Shown here piece after piece: positions 7,834 through 16,883 of a stretch of 64,000 bases of DNA. The DNA is from an uncultured Collinsella sp. (GTDB lineage: Bacteria; Actinomycetota; Coriobacteriia; Coriobacteriales; Coriobacteriaceae), in contig CANNOC010000008.1 of NCBI GenBank assembly GCA_947507155.1, positions 1-64,000 of the forward strand. Reading direction: 5' to 3'. The stretch's first letter is position 1, and every line of letters starts with the position of its first letter. The position numbers and the translations under genes are program-made. The notes under the pieces are model-generated. The model ran no database searches. It was not told the origin of the DNA and saw nothing but the letters and a program-made list of their open reading frames with translations.

Positions 7834-8841
7834 GTGGCGAACGCCATCGATCAGCTCACGGACCGCGTGCTCGTGCTCGGCCGCCTTACCATCGTCCGCC
7901 GCGCCATTACTGCCGTGGCGGTCACGATTTCCGCCGTTCTCCAGACATTCCTGATCCAGGCGTTCATTCAGCCCGCCGACCTGCTTCCGAGCGGTCTTAC
8001 CGGCGTTGCGGTCCTGCTCGATCGCGTTACCTCGCTGGGTGGCGTCCACATCGATATTTCGCTCGGTATGCTCGCGCTCAACATCCCCGTGGCGCTCCTA
8101 TGCTGGAGCGGCATTAGCAAGCGCTTCGTCATCTTCTCGATGATGCAGGTCGTGCTCTCGTCGCTGTTCCTCAACGTCTTTCACTTCGCTCCATTTTTGG
8201 GCGACAAGATCATGCTCATCATTTTTGGCGGCGTGGTCTCGGGTCTGGGCGCTGCCATCGCACTTAAATCCGGCGCATCCACCGGCGGCACCGACTTTAT
8301 CGCGCTGTGGGTTTCCAACCACACGGGCAAGACCATCTGGGGCGTCATCTTTGGTTTCAACTGCTTTATCCTGGCGATCTTTGGCTTTATGTTTGGCTGG
8401 GACAAGGCGGCGTATTCCATCGTGTTCCAGTTTATTTCGACCAAGACCATCGACAGTTTCTATCGTCGCTACGATCGCGTGACGCTGCAGATCACGACGC
8501 GTAAGGCAGACGAGGTCATGACTGCCTACGTAAACCATTTTCAGCACGGCATTAGCTGCGCCGAGGTCGTCGGCGGATATAGCCGCGAAAAGATGTACCT
8601 GCTGAACACCGTTGTCTCGACCTACGAGAGTCAGGACATTATCAAGCTGGTGTGCGACGTTGATCCCGGCGCCGTGATCAATGTGTTCCACACGCTCAAC
8701 TTTGTGGGCGGCTGGTGGGGTGGTCATGTCGACGAGCCCATGCCCACGGCCGTTCCCGATCCCGACAAGCCCGCACGCATGGCCAGCAGGCAGGCGCGCC
8801 TCAGCGAACAGGACAGCCTGCAGCAGGACGACGGCAAGTAG
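7834..8841 (+). CDS. YitT family membrane protein (DUF161 + DUF2179)
   Basis: The 335-residue protein has about five membrane segments in the first 215 residues (including GGVVSGLGAAIALKSGASTG) and a soluble C-terminal DUF2179 domain (VTLQITTRKADEVMTAYVNH onward). YitT proteins are integral membrane proteins of unclear role. The GTG start at 7834 is favoured by AAAGGAG at 7822-7828. The gene stands alone between two intergenic repeats. The last 40 residues are hydrophilic and probably disordered. Confidence 0.85.
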   Translation: MANAIDQLTDRVLVLGRLTIVRRAITAVAVTISAVLQTFLIQAFIQPADLLPSGLTGVAVLLDRVTSLGGVHIDISLGMLALNIPVALLCWSGISKRFVIFSMMQVVLSSLFLNVFHFAPFLGDKIMLIIFGGVVSGLGAAIALKSGASTGGTDFIALWVSNHTGKTIWGVIFGFNCFILAIFGFMFGWDKAAYSIVFQFISTKTIDSFYRRYDRVTLQITTRKADEVMTAYVNHFQHGISCAEVVGGYSREKMYLLNTVVSTYESQDIIKLVCDVDPGAVINVFHTLNFVGGWWGGHVDEPMPTAVPDPDKPARMASRQARLSEQDSLQQDDGK

Positions 8842-8924
8842 GGTATTGGCATTTTGCCGGTCCTGCGCAACCCATCCGAACGAGCCCCCCGAAAGCCCCG
8901 TTGCTTTCGAGAGGCTCTCGTTTG

Positions 8925-8968
8925 CCCAGATAAAACCTACCAAAATGAAGCTGTCGCTTTTTGGTAGG
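8925..8968 (+). repeat. 44-bp dispersed hairpin repeat, copy 2
   Basis: The same element as 6791-6834, with CCTACCAAAA and TTTTTGGTAGG forming a perfect 10-bp stem here. It lies in the 219-bp gap before a GntR gene. Confidence 0.8.
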
Positions 8969-9004
8969 GAGGGTGTATCGTTTTATCATTATGAGGTAAT
9001 ATGA

Positions 9005-9030
9005 AACTAGACGTTATATACGTATTAGTT
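9005..9030. promoter_or_regulatory. candidate operator upstream of GntR regulator 1
   Basis: AACTA/TAGTT arms flank ACGT-TATAT-ACGT (9011-9023). GTTATATAC (9013-9021) resembles HutC-type GntR sites, and GACGTTAT (9010-9017) matches the motif at 2869. It is probably an autoregulatory site. Confidence 0.45.
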
Positions 9031-9060
9031 ATTTCGATATTTCGATAAGAGTGATTAGAT

Positions 9061-9780
9061 ATGCCTGCGCCCAAAAATGCACCGCTTTACCAGCAGATTT
9101 ACGACGAAATCAAGGATGCGATCGAGAAAGGTGTTTATGCACCCAAGGAGCGTATTCCGTCCGAGCTTGAGCTAGCCGAGCAGTACGACGTGAGCCGCAT
9201 TACGGTGCGCCGCGCCGTCGAGGAGCTGTGCTCCGATGGCTACCTGGTTAAGCAGCAGGGCCGTGGCACCTTTGTCTCCACGCCGCACATCAATCGCCAG
9301 TTTCACGCCTCGACGCTGCAGACGTTTACCGCGCTGTGTGCCGGCAACGGCATGAAGGCCGGTGCGCACGTGATCGATCGCCAGATCGTTCCGGCGCGCC
9401 AAAACGAGATGGAGTTCTTTGGCCTGCAGAAGGATGCGCTGCTGCTGCATATCAAGCGCGTGCGTACGGCCGACGGCGAGCCCATCTTTGAGGAGAACAT
9501 CTTTGTGCCGTTTGATGCCTACCGTGAGCTGTTGACGGCCGATCTTGAGGACAAGTCGATTTTTGCCGAGGTCGAGCGTGTTGGCGGAACGCCGATTGTT
9601 TCGGTTGGCTACCGCACGGTCGAGGCCGTTCGTGCCAATACCGAGCAGGCGGCCGAGCTGGGCATTGCTCCGCACGATCCGCTGCTCAACCTGCGTGCCG
9701 GCTTCACGGGTCCCAATGGCGAGCCGGTCCTGATGGGTAAGCAGTACTACGTGGGATCGCGCTACGTTATGGTCATGTAG
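9061..9780 (+). CDS. GntR-family regulator, HutC/UTRA type (1)
   Basis: The 239-residue protein has an N-terminal winged HTH (residues 7-75, with LAEQYDVSRITVRRAVEELC and QQGRGTFVSTP) and a C-terminal UTRA ligand-binding domain (about 90-235, ending GKQYYVGSRYVMV). UTRA regulators sense sugar phosphates or amino-sugar derivatives, and most are local repressors. It is 2.4 kb from the first PTS/deglycase operon, and a common motif lies upstream of both. It shares strong similarity with the regulators at 12076 and 22983. Confidence 0.9.
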   Translation: MPAPKNAPLYQQIYDEIKDAIEKGVYAPKERIPSELELAEQYDVSRITVRRAVEELCSDGYLVKQQGRGTFVSTPHINRQFHASTLQTFTALCAGNGMKAGAHVIDRQIVPARQNEMEFFGLQKDALLLHIKRVRTADGEPIFEENIFVPFDAYRELLTADLEDKSIFAEVERVGGTPIVSVGYRTVEAVRANTEQAAELGIAPHDPLLNLRAGFTGPNGEPVLMGKQYYVGSRYVMVM

Positions 9781-9785
9781 CTCTA

Positions 9786-9812
9786 GTTGCGCGGTTTTCC
9801 AAACCGCGTAAC
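9786..9812. repeat. GCGGTTT hairpin repeat, copy 1
   Basis: GTTGCGCGGTTT pairs with AAACCGCGTAAC (one mismatch) around a short loop, then GCTCGACGCTGC follows. The same hairpin and trailing sequence occur at 54479-54506. Both copies sit directly after a stop codon, so a transcription-stop role is plausible although there is no long T-run. Confidence 0.7.
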
Positions 9813-9900
9813 GGCTCGACGCTGCGCCTTTGGTTCCGCCGTTCTAACGAACGGCGGACCGGCCGACGCTGCAAACGCCTCTAAGCGGCAATCTGCAGAA

Positions 9901-9966
9901 TGAGCGTGGATAATCTCCCGTTTTTGGCTCAATGGTGGGTCCAAAGTGGGAGATTATCCACGCTCA
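9901..9966. repeat. GAGCGTGG long-arm hairpin repeat, copy 1
   Basis: A perfect 19-bp inverted repeat, TGAGCGTGGATAATCTCCC (9901-9919) with 9948-9966, has a 28-base loop. Related copies are at 16523-16586 and 17923-17988, with nearby fragments of ATCCACGCTCG type. Apart from this and the hairpin at 9786, nothing is seen in the 313-bp gap before recQ. Confidence 0.85.
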
Positions 9967-10093
9967 TCAGGAAAGTGTCCAAAAATCCACGCTCGTTCGT
10001 CTTGGATTACGTTGCCCGTGGCCGATGGCGGCGCGGCACCGGTCCGCGTGGCGGCGTATAATCGGCGGCAGATGACTTGAACGTTAGGAAACC

Positions 10094-12076
10094 ATGACCG
10101 ATAGCATGCAGCAGATGGCGCTCGACACGCTCGGCGCCCATTTTGGCTACACCTCGTTTCGCCCGGGACAGGACCGCATGGTCGATGCGATCCTTGCCGG
10201 TCGCGATGCGTTGGGTGTTATGCCCACGGGCGCCGGCAAGTCCATTTGCTACCAGGTGCCCGCGCTCATGCTGCCCGGCATCACCTTTGTGGTGAGTCCG
10301 CTGCTGTCGCTTATGGAGGACCAGACCCGTGCGTTGCTCGCGGCGGGTGCGCGACCCAGCTATCTCAACTCTAGCCTTACCCCGGCCCAGCAAAACACCG
10401 TGCTCAAGCGGGCGCGCGAGGGCCGCTATCAGCTTATGTACGTGGCGCCCGAGCGCTTGCTTGAGCCGCGTTTTTTGGCCTTTGCGCAGGAGGCCGCGGC
10501 GGACGGCGGCATTGGCGTGCCGCTCGTGGCCATTGACGAGGCCCACTGCGTGAGCCAATGGGGCCAGGATTTCCGCCCCGCCTACCTGCAGATTCGCGAG
10601 TTCATCGATTCCCTGCCGCAGCGCCCTATCGTGGCAGCCTTTACCGCTACGGCGACCGAGCGTGTGCGCGCGGACATTCAGCAGATGCTCGGCCTGCAAA
10701 ACCCCGCGACGGTGGTGACGGGCTTCGATCGCAAGAACCTCTACTTTGGTTGCGAGGAGATGGGCGACAAGGCCAAGACCGCCTGGGTGCGCGACTATGT
10801 GATTGCGCATTCGGGCGAGAGCGGCATCGTGTATTGCTCGACCCGCAAGACGGTCGATGCGCTGGCGGGCGAGCTTGCCGGGGCGCTGGGCCCCAGCGGC
10901 ATTCGCGTTGGCCGCTACCATGCCGGCATGGGCAACGACGCCCGTCGTCAAAGCCAGCGCGCCTTTATCGACGACGATATTCAGGTGATGGTTGCCACCA
11001 ATGCCTTTGGCATGGGTATCGACAAGCCCAACGTGCGCTACGTGATTCATAACAACGTGCCCGAGAGCATCGAGGCCTACTACCAAGAGGCAGGTCGCGC
11101 CGGTCGCGATGGCGACCCGGCAAGCTGCCACTTGCTGTGGAACGGTAACGATTTTCGCATGCGCCGCTTTTTAATCGACCGCGGCGATGCCGCCGATGAG
11201 GCGCTTGACGACGAGCAGCGCGCGTGGGCGCTCCAGAATCGATATCGTCTGCTCAGCCAGATGGAGGGCTATTGCAATACCACCGGCTGCCTGCGCGAAT
11301 ATATGTTGCGCTACTTTGGCGACGAGGCCGCGGCCGAGCATGCTGCCGCGGCTGGTGCGGGCGCCACCGCCACGGACGAGGCCGAGGGCTGCGGCAACTG
11401 CAGCAACTGCCTCACGCAGTTCGAGGTCGAGGACGTCACCGATATGGCCCGCGCCGCTGTGCGCTATGTGGCCACGCGACCCTTGCGCTTTGGCAAGTCG
11501 CTCATCGCCGACGTGCTCCACGGCGGCAACACCGAGCGCATTCGCCAGATGCATCTGGACGAGGACCGCGGCTACGGTGAGCTGTCGAGCGAATCGGTCG
11601 GGCGTATCAAGGACATCATCGGCCAGCTGTGCGGCCGCGGTTATCTGGCTACCTCGCAGGGGCAGTACCCGGTCGTGGGGCTGGGCCCGCGTGCCACCGA
11701 GGTCGAGGATGAGGCGTTTGCCTTTACCGTCAAGCGTCGTGCGTCCAAGCGCAAGGCCTCGGCCCGTGCCCGCCGCGCGGTGGATCTGCTGCGTGAGGAG
11801 GCCGAGCTAGATCAGCGCCCGCGCGTGGGTGACGATGCCGAGCTGTTCGAGCGCCTGCGTGCCCTGCGCAAGGAGATTTCGACCGAGCTGGAGATGGCGC
11901 CGTACATGGTCTTCTCTGACAAGGCCCTGCGCGGCCTGTGCCGCCTACGACCTCAGACACGCGACGAGCTTATCCAGGTCAACGGTATTGGCGAGAAAAA
12001 GGCCGATGCCTTTGGCGAGCAGTTTATGGCGGCGATTGAAGAGTTTGAGTCCGAGCATGCACGGGATGGAGCGTAA
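10094..12076 (+). CDS. ATP-dependent DNA helicase RecQ
   Basis: The 660-residue 3'-5' helicase acts in recombination and replication-fork repair. Walker A is PTGAGKS (K49), the DEAH box is at residues 148-151 (AIDEAHCVSQWG), and motif VI includes QEAGRAGRDG. Next come a four-Cys zinc region (YCNTTGC ... GCGNCSNC), an RQC winged helix and a C-terminal HRDC domain (about 575-650). The length fits bacterial RecQ. Its stop overlaps the start of the next GntR gene by one base (TAATG), an unusual pairing that implies co-translation. Confidence 0.95.
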   Translation: MTDSMQQMALDTLGAHFGYTSFRPGQDRMVDAILAGRDALGVMPTGAGKSICYQVPALMLPGITFVVSPLLSLMEDQTRALLAAGARPSYLNSSLTPAQQNTVLKRAREGRYQLMYVAPERLLEPRFLAFAQEAAADGGIGVPLVAIDEAHCVSQWGQDFRPAYLQIREFIDSLPQRPIVAAFTATATERVRADIQQMLGLQNPATVVTGFDRKNLYFGCEEMGDKAKTAWVRDYVIAHSGESGIVYCSTRKTVDALAGELAGALGPSGIRVGRYHAGMGNDARRQSQRAFIDDDIQVMVATNAFGMGIDKPNVRYVIHNNVPESIEAYYQEAGRAGRDGDPASCHLLWNGNDFRMRRFLIDRGDAADEALDDEQRAWALQNRYRLLSQMEGYCNTTGCLREYMLRYFGDEAAAEHAAAAGAGATATDEAEGCGNCSNCLTQFEVEDVTDMARAAVRYVATRPLRFGKSLIADVLHGGNTERIRQMHLDEDRGYGELSSESVGRIKDIIGQLCGRGYLATSQGQYPVVGLGPRATEVEDEAFAFTVKRRASKRKASARARRAVDLLREEAELDQRPRVGDDAELFERLRALRKEISTELEMAPYMVFSDKALRGLCRLRPQTRDELIQVNGIGEKKADAFGEQFMAAIEEFESEHARDGA

Positions 12077-12834
12077 TGATGGCATCCGACGATAAAACCG
12101 AGCGCACTGAGGTGTCCGCCGTGCCGCTGTACCAGCAGGTTATGGACGACCTAAAGGGCGAGATCGCGCGCGGCGTGTACGCATCCGGCTCGCGCATTCC
12201 TTCCGAGATGGAGCTCGCGAAGTACTACGGCGTGGGACGCATCACCGTGCGCCGCGCCGTCGAGGAGCTGTCGCGCGCGGGGTATCTCAACCGCCAGCAG
12301 GGGAGGGGCACGTTTGTGTGTGCGCCCAAGCTCAAACGCAAGATTGTCCAGAAGGGTGACGTTCAGAGCTTTTCCGAGGGTTGCGCCGCCAACGACATGG
12401 TGGCCGGAGCACGTCTGGTGTCGCGCACGGTGGTTGCGGCGACGCGCGAGGACGCGGCGTTTTTTGGGGTGGAACCCGGCTGCGAGCTCATCGTGGTCGA
12501 GCGCGTGCGCACGGCAGATGGCGTGCCCGTCATGCTCGAGAACAACGCCTTTGTGCTGGCCGACCATCCCTATCTGCAGACGCTTGCCGACAAGGACCTC
12601 ACGGACAATTCCATCTTTGCGCTCGTTGCCGAGCATTCGGGCCGTGCGCCGCTCAAGTCAGACCCCTGTACGGTGGAGATTGCGCTTGCCGATGCTCAGG
12701 CGGCCCCGCTGCTGGAGGTGCCGGTCGGCGAGCCGCTCTTCTATATGGAGGCATACTTTACCGATGCGGACGGGCGGCCCCTGCTGCTCGGACGCCAAAA
12801 GATCGTGGGCTCGCGCTACGTGTTCGACATCTAA
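12076..12834 (+). CDS. GntR-family regulator, HutC/UTRA type (2)
   Basis: The 252-residue protein has a winged HTH (residues 14-80, with LAKYYGVGRITVRRAVEELS and QQGRGTFVCAP) and a UTRA domain ending RQKIVGSRYVFDI. It starts within the recQ stop codon; a second ATG at 12079 is equally possible. The SIS deglycase at 12979 lies just downstream with paired repeats between them, so this protein is the likely regulator of that gene. Confidence 0.88.
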   Translation: MMASDDKTERTEVSAVPLYQQVMDDLKGEIARGVYASGSRIPSEMELAKYYGVGRITVRRAVEELSRAGYLNRQQGRGTFVCAPKLKRKIVQKGDVQSFSEGCAANDMVAGARLVSRTVVAATREDAAFFGVEPGCELIVVERVRTADGVPVMLENNAFVLADHPYLQTLADKDLTDNSIFALVAEHSGRAPLKSDPCTVEIALADAQAAPLLEVPVGEPLFYMEAYFTDADGRPLLLGRQKIVGSRYVFDI

Positions 12835-12843
12835 CGTCCATAG

Positions 12844-12922
12844 ATAGAACAACATAGAACAAATTTGGTGAAATGACTTCACGTGCATCGTCGTGCGTGC
12901 TATAAATAGGACAACATAGAAC
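12844..12922 (+). promoter_or_regulatory. promoter with paired 17-bp direct repeats
   Basis: ATAGAACAACATAGAAC (12844-12860) recurs with one change at 12906-12922, 62 bases (about six helical turns) apart. TTCACG (12878-12883), a 17-base gap and TATAAA (12901-12906) form a good promoter, and the downstream repeat starts on the -10. This arrangement suggests repression by the adjacent GntR protein bound cooperatively at both sites. Confidence 0.6.
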
Positions 12923-12978
12923 GACCGCAGGTACGAGCTGTCGTCGTTCAAAGCCGCCACACAAGGAGGAACATCACC

Positions 12979-13947
12979 GTGAACGCACATGATCTGGTTC
13001 AGGAAATTATCGAGCGCAAGGGCAAGATTGAGAACGTCTTTTGGATCGCCTGCGGCGGTTCGATGATCGACCTGATGCCGGCCAACGAGCTACTCAAGCG
13101 CGAGGCCGCCACGTTTACCTCGACGGTCTACACGGCACGCGAGTTTTGCCTGATGGCTCCCAAGAGTCTTGGCGAGAAGTCACTCGTCATCGCTTGCAGC
13201 CACAGCGGCAACACGCAGGAGGTCGTCGACGGCTGCGAGATGGCGCTGGCCGCCGGCGCCGAGGTTGTCGCCCTCACCGACCGCGAGGGCTCCAAGATCG
13301 ATAACGGCAAGTGGACCACCTGGGTCTATCCGTGGGGCGAAGGCGTGCCGCAGGCCGAGGTGCCGCAGGGCATCGGCGCCCTGATGGCTGCCGAGCTGCT
13401 CGACCAGCAAGAGGGTTACGAGGCGCTTGCCGACATGTACGCCGGCCTTAAGCAGATGGATGCGCTGCTGCCCGCTGCCCGCGAGAAGGTCAACGCCGAG
13501 CTGGGCGATCGCTTTGCCGAGCTCTGCCAGCAGCACGAGTTCTTCTATATCCTGGGTTCCGGCCCCAACTTTAGCCAGACCTACGCTATGGCCATCTGCT
13601 CGCTCATGGAGATGCAGTGGCAGCACTGCTGCTATATCCACTCCGGCGAGTACTTCCACGGCCCGTTCGAAGCCACCGAGCCCGGTGTGTTCTATTTCGT
13701 GCAGCTCGGATCGGGCGAGTGCCGCCCCATGGAGGAGCGCGCGCTTGCGTTCCTCAACACGCACACCGATACGGTCATGGTGCTCGACGCGCTCGAGTAC
13801 GGCGTGGGCGACGTGCCTGCCAGCGTGCGTTCGTACCTGGAACCGATCTTCTTCTACAACATGAGCTGCGAGCTGCGTGCCGCTCGCGGCAAGGTATTCG
13901 ACCACAGCCCCGAGGTTCGTCGCTACATGGGTATCGAGCAGTACTAG
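12979..13947 (+). CDS. SIS-domain Amadori-type deglycase (FrlB-like), paralogue 2
   Basis: The protein has 322 residues. The first SIS domain shows WIACGGSMID near residues 21-30 and SHSGNTQEVVDG; the second shows HSGEYFHGPFEAT, and the end VRRYMGIEQY is close to FrlB. The GTG start has AAGGAGG 9 bases upstream. Unlike the other two SIS genes it has no PTS genes beside it, so its substrate may come through one of the window's two PTS systems or by another route. It is preceded by its own operator-like promoter. Confidence 0.75.
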   Translation: MNAHDLVQEIIERKGKIENVFWIACGGSMIDLMPANELLKREAATFTSTVYTAREFCLMAPKSLGEKSLVIACSHSGNTQEVVDGCEMALAAGAEVVALTDREGSKIDNGKWTTWVYPWGEGVPQAEVPQGIGALMAAELLDQQEGYEALADMYAGLKQMDALLPAAREKVNAELGDRFAELCQQHEFFYILGSGPNFSQTYAMAICSLMEMQWQHCCYIHSGEYFHGPFEATEPGVFYFVQLGSGECRPMEERALAFLNTHTDTVMVLDALEYGVGDVPASVRSYLEPIFFYNMSCELRAARGKVFDHSPEVRRYMGIEQY

Positions 13948-13969
13948 GTACCGGGAATTATCTTTTTTG

Positions 13970-14001
13970 ACGGGGTCTGCGCTGCGCGCGGGCCCCGTTT
14001 T
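13970..14001 (+). terminator. terminator after SIS gene 2
   Basis: ACGGGG pairs with CCCCGT, with an inner GCGC/GCGC stem, followed by a short T-run. It lies 22 bases after the stop codon. Confidence 0.75.
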
Positions 14002-14037
14002 GCGTTGTGGCGGCCGGATTCGTGTCTGCGCGAAAAT

Positions 14038-14217
14038 GAAGGTGAATACTTTTCCGCGAAGTGAACGACCTATTTTGGACCCCCGAAGCATCCACACTTT
14101 TTGACGCCAGAACTGCAGGAAAAACTCGGTGAAACCGCAGGAAACAGCGCCTGAAAAATGTCGATGCTTCGGGGGTCCGATTTTGCTCGTTCACATCGCG
14201 GAAAAGTATTCACCTTC
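14038..14217. repeat. 180-bp long inverted-repeat element, copy 1
   Basis: The outer 21-bp arms (14038-14058 with 14197-14217) are perfect. The next 10 bp pair with one mismatch, and an inner perfect 16-bp stem GGACCCCCGAAGCATC (14077-14092 with 14163-14178) follows. The loop holds two GCAGGAAA-type repeats. A second copy of the same 180-bp length is at 39665-39844, with compensating changes in the outer stem. There is no transposase; it may be a MITE-like element or structured RNA. Confidence 0.85.
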
Positions 14218-14245
14218 GATTCGCAAACGTGTTGCATGAGCAAAA

Positions 14246-14284
14246 AAGCGGGCCGCGCCGGTACTATTCCGGTGCGGCCTGCTT
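14246..14284 (-). terminator. terminator of the dehydrogenase gene
   Basis: On the minus strand, a 16-bp stem (14269-14284 with 14246-14261, mismatched at two or three positions) is followed by TTTTTT. Confidence 0.85.
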
Positions 14285-14325
14285 AGTATCGCGCTTAGAT
14301 TTGCAAGGTTGCGGCAGCCAGCGGC

Positions 14326-15303
14326 CTACTTGCCGACAACGCCTTCGGCGTCCCACCAGTCGAGCTGGGCGATGTTGTCGCGGATGTGCTGGCAGCTCTT
14401 GTGGAAGCCCTCGAGCTCGTACTCGGAAAGGTCGAGCGTGTAGACCTCCTCGACGCCCTCGGCGCCGATCACGCACGGCAGGGAGGTGAAGATGCCCTCC
14501 TCGCCATACTGGCCGGTCATAAGCGTAGAGGCCGAAAGCACGGCGTGCTCGTTGTGCAGAACGGCGGCGCAGACGCGTGCGGCGGAGTTGGCGACGGCGT
14601 ACTCGGTGCACTGCTTGCCCTGGTAGGTCACATAGCCGCCCTTGCGTGCAAGCTCCTCGACCTCCATGTGGTCGAAGGCGTACTTGTCGGGGTTCTCGGC
14701 CTGAAGCTCGTTAAGGCTCTTGCCGGCGATGGTTGCGGCCTTAAAGGCTGCCAGTTGGCTAAAGCCATGCTCGCCGATCATGTAGGCGTCGATGGACTTG
14801 GGGCTCACACCGACCTTCTTGGAAATCTCGGTGCGCAGGCGGGCGGAGTCCAGGCCGCAGCCCGAGCCGATGATCTTCTTGGGATCGTAGCCGGTCAGGT
14901 GCCACAGCTCGGTGCACACGACGTCGCAGGGGTTGGAGATGCTCACGAAGATGCCGTCAAAGCCGGCGTCGACGATGCGCTTGGCAAAGGTGCGGGCGGC
15001 GTCGGTGGTAAAGAACAGCTCGCCGTCGCGGTTGCCGGCGGCCAGTGCGACCTTGCCGGCGGCGTTGACGATGACGTCGCAGCAGGCCAGCTCCTCGTAG
15101 TGGTCGTAGCAATTGACGATCTTGGTGTTGTACGGGACAAACGAAAGGGAGTCACGCAGGTCCTGGACCTCGGACGTCACTTTGGCCTCGTTGATATCGC
15201 ACAGGTACAGCTCATCGGCAATGCCCTGCATGAGCAGGCTGTTGGCGACATGTGCTCCTACGTGGCCCTGGCCGACCACACCGATCTTACGCGTCTGGTA
15301 CAT
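14326..15303 (-). CDS. L-lactate / L-2-hydroxyisocaproate dehydrogenase family
   Basis: The 325-residue NAD-dependent 2-hydroxyacid dehydrogenase has a Rossmann motif GQGHVG (11-16), substrate/proton-relay residues in LDSARLR (D152, R155) and catalytic H179 in MIGEHG. The start at 15303 has AAAGGATA upstream, so an in-frame ATG 39 bases earlier was not used. Substrate could be pyruvate/lactate or a branched 2-oxoacid; the residue after the Rossmann strand that separates malate from lactate type was not resolved. The gene has its own terminator and is not in an operon. Confidence 0.85.
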   Translation of the reverse strand: MYQTRKIGVVGQGHVGAHVANSLLMQGIADELYLCDINEAKVTSEVQDLRDSLSFVPYNTKIVNCYDHYEELACCDVIVNAAGKVALAAGNRDGELFFTTDAARTFAKRIVDAGFDGIFVSISNPCDVVCTELWHLTGYDPKKIIGSGCGLDSARLRTEISKKVGVSPKSIDAYMIGEHGFSQLAAFKAATIAGKSLNELQAENPDKYAFDHMEVEELARKGGYVTYQGKQCTEYAVANSAARVCAAVLHNEHAVLSASTLMTGQYGEEGIFTSLPCVIGAEGVEEVYTLDLSEYELEGFHKSCQHIRDNIAQLDWWDAEGVVGK

Positions 15304-15513
15304 ATATGTATCCTTTCGGCCGAGTTTTTCGCGTCGAACCATTGTAGCGTTCTGCTGCTACTTTGCTAGGCTAAAGTGCCGTAGATTTTGGGACATGCCT
15401 TTATCTCTACTTTTGGAGTGATTTGGGCCGCTGACGGCATCGCTGGGCGATGCGCTCGCGCGGATGGGGCCGGTCGTTGTACCATAGCTGCAACTGACTC
15501 GTAAGGAGCATCC

Positions 15514-16440
15514 ATGCCCATTCGTATTCCCGACGCCCTCCCTGCCGCCGCGCAGCTCGAGAGCGAGAACATCTTTGTCATGACCGAGTACCGCGCGCTG
15601 CACCAGGACATCCGGCCGCTGCGCGTGCTCATCCTCAACCTCATGCCCACCAAGATCGCCACCGAGACGCAGATCATGCGCAAGCTCTCCAACACGCCGC
15701 TGCAGGTGGAGGTGGACCTGCTACGCACCAAAACGCACGAGGCCACGCACGTGAGCGCCGGCCACCTGGAGACGTTCTACCGCACGTTCGACGACATCCG
15801 CGACATCCACTACGACGGCCTGATCATCACGGGCGCGCCGGTGGAGCAGATGCCGTTCGAGGAGGTCGACTACTGGCCCGAGCTCTGCCAGATCATGGAT
15901 TGGTCCACCACGCACGTGCACTCTACGCTGCACATTTGTTGGGGCGCGCAGGCCGGCCTGTACCATCATTACGGTATCCAGAAGCACGACCTGCCGGCAA
16001 AGGCGAGTGGCGTGTTTGAGCATTATCTGGTGAAGCCGCAAAGCCCGCTGGTTCGCGGCTTTGACGACCGTTTCTATGCCGTGCATTCGCGCAACACCGA
16101 TGTGCGCCGCGAGGACGTGGAGGCCGAGCCGCAGCTTGAGGTCGTGGCCGTGTCCGACGAGGTGGGCCTGTACATCGTCAAGTCGACCGACAGCCGCCGC
16201 TTCTTTGTCTTTGGCCATCCCGAGTACGATACCGACACGCTGCGTTTGGAGTACGAGCGCGACGTGAAGCGCGGGCTTAACCCTCAGGTGCCGGCGCATT
16301 ACTTCCCGAACGACGACCCCACCGTCGAGCCGCGCAACGTCTGGCGCAGTCAGGCTCAGCTGTTCTACACCAACTGGCTCAACTACTACGTCTACCAGAC
16401 CACGCCCTACGACCTGGCCCGCGCCGGCGAGGAGCACTAG
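15514..16440 (+). CDS. metA: homoserine O-acetyltransferase (MetA family)
   Basis: The 308-residue first enzyme of the transfer to methionine belongs to the class-I glutamine amidotransferase fold. Catalytic C142 lies in LHICWGAQA. Residue 111 is Glu in ITGAPVEQ; in this family Glu111 gives acetyl-CoA specificity and Gly111 succinyl-CoA, so the enzyme is predicted to acetylate homoserine. The ATG has AAGGAGC 8 bases upstream. No riboswitch was recognised in the 210-bp upstream gap. Confidence 0.9.
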   Translation: MPIRIPDALPAAAQLESENIFVMTEYRALHQDIRPLRVLILNLMPTKIATETQIMRKLSNTPLQVEVDLLRTKTHEATHVSAGHLETFYRTFDDIRDIHYDGLIITGAPVEQMPFEEVDYWPELCQIMDWSTTHVHSTLHICWGAQAGLYHHYGIQKHDLPAKASGVFEHYLVKPQSPLVRGFDDRFYAVHSRNTDVRREDVEAEPQLEVVAVSDEVGLYIVKSTDSRRFFVFGHPEYDTDTLRLEYERDVKRGLNPQVPAHYFPNDDPTVEPRNVWRSQAQLFYTNWLNYYVYQTTPYDLARAGEEH

Positions 16441-16522
16441 GCTGCGGCTGTGGCTGCTGCCGTGACGTGACGAGCGAGGATTTTCGGACGGACGAGCGTG
16501 GATTTTCGGACATTTACAAATC

Positions 16523-16586
16523 GAGCGTGGATAATCTCCCATTTTTGGCCGAGGAACGGGCTCAAAGTGGGAGATTATCCACGCTC
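16523..16586. repeat. GAGCGTGG long-arm hairpin repeat, copy 2
   Basis: A perfect 18-bp inverted repeat, 16523-16540 with 16569-16586, is preceded at 16492-16511 by the fragment GAGCGTGGATTTTCGGAC. The rest of the 443-bp gap before the next gene (16587-16883) shows no further feature I can support. Confidence 0.85.
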
Positions 16587-16883
16587 ATTTTTTAGGTATG
16601 TAGATGCCGATGGCTCGGCTAAGAGACGGTGCGTGAAGAGGCCAAGTCGCATTCGGCGTAGTCTCGTATCTTGACGGGTTTTTCTTTCTGATAATCCGAT
16701 GGACACGGGCATCTAAATGTGGGGACAGGGACCTTTCGGTAAGGCCTCTACCTGCAGATATAAGCCATCAGCCTAAAACGTCCAAAACCGTCAAGCATTT
16801 GGTCAGCGCCTGGACGGTATTTGGTCAAACTTCGCATGAAACCGTCTGGTACGTTTGCGCCGTTCCAAGATTTGGGAGGCGAC

